From contig QFBU01000087.1 in assembly GCA_003265975.1 (NCBI GenBank), positions 1 to 5,127 of the forward strand: a stretch of DNA of 5,127 nucleotides, written 5' to 3'. Made by a program: the position numbers and the translations under genes. The DNA is from Candidatus Marinamargulisbacteria bacterium SCGC AAA071-K20. GTDB lineage: Bacteria; Margulisbacteria; Marinamargulisbacteria; GCA-2716485; AAA071-K20. Shown here one piece after another: positions 5,127 to 5,127 of the stretch (its first letter is position 1; each line of letters opens with the position of its first letter). The notes under the pieces were generated by a model. It had not been told where the DNA came from. It did no database searches and saw only the letters and a program-made list of their open reading frames with translations.

Positions 5127-5127
5127 T

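Overview
This 5.1 kb window is bacterial. It holds one compact plus-strand cluster of intact genes for protein folding and turnover: trigger factor (tig, 966-2258), the ClpP protease subunit (2344-2937) and the ClpX unfoldase (2941-4254). A small lipoyl/octanoyl transferase-ligase family gene (4296-4916) follows. tig-clpP-clpX is a widely conserved bacterial gene order. The DNA is AT-rich, the genes use the standard code, and all four end in TAG or TAA. The sequence alone does not allow a species or phylum assignment. AT richness together with decayed-looking DNA on both flanks is compatible with a reducing genome, such as a host-associated lineage, but that is inference.

Left flank (1-735). 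No intact gene is visible. A plus-strand open segment with no convincing start ends at 383. Facing it is a minus-strand locus that begins with a credible start at 734 (AGGGG four bases upstream of ATG). It then reads as a series of open pieces in shifting frames and ends near 399. The two loci would converge with about 15 bp between them, which suggests two decayed neighbouring genes. Bases 641-720 are about 51% GC, while bases 761-840 are about 12% GC.

Divergent intergenic region (735-965). This very AT-rich spacer contains a perfect dyad (TTTACA-N6-TGTAAA, 826-843), a promoter-like pair TTGCCA-N17-TACACT (881-909) and a strong ribosome binding site for tig (GGAGGA, 955-960).

Core cluster. 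tig is separated from clpP by 85 bp. That gap holds a small perfect inverted repeat overlapping the tig stop and a promoter-like TTGGTA-N16-TAGAAT, so clpP-clpX may have its own promoter as well as read-through from tig. clpX starts three bases after the clpP stop and its ribosome binding site lies inside clpP, so the two are probably co-translated. Trigger factor would chaperone nascent chains at the ribosome. ClpX would unfold substrates, and its MGF loop would dock on ClpP, which carries a complete Ser-His-Asp triad. The lipoyl-family gene lies 41 bp downstream of clpX without an obvious Shine-Dalgarno sequence and with an inverted repeat against its start codon. It keeps a cysteine and a lysine at family-typical positions but departs from the usual residues nearby.

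Right flank (4917-5127). The minus strand carries a fragment resembling part of a family 2 glycosyltransferase. It stops just where the metal-binding Asp motif would be expected. A hydrophobic, anchor-like open segment follows in another frame. This again looks like a decayed gene cut by the window edge. No RNA gene, CRISPR array, insertion sequence or strong intrinsic terminator was recognised.
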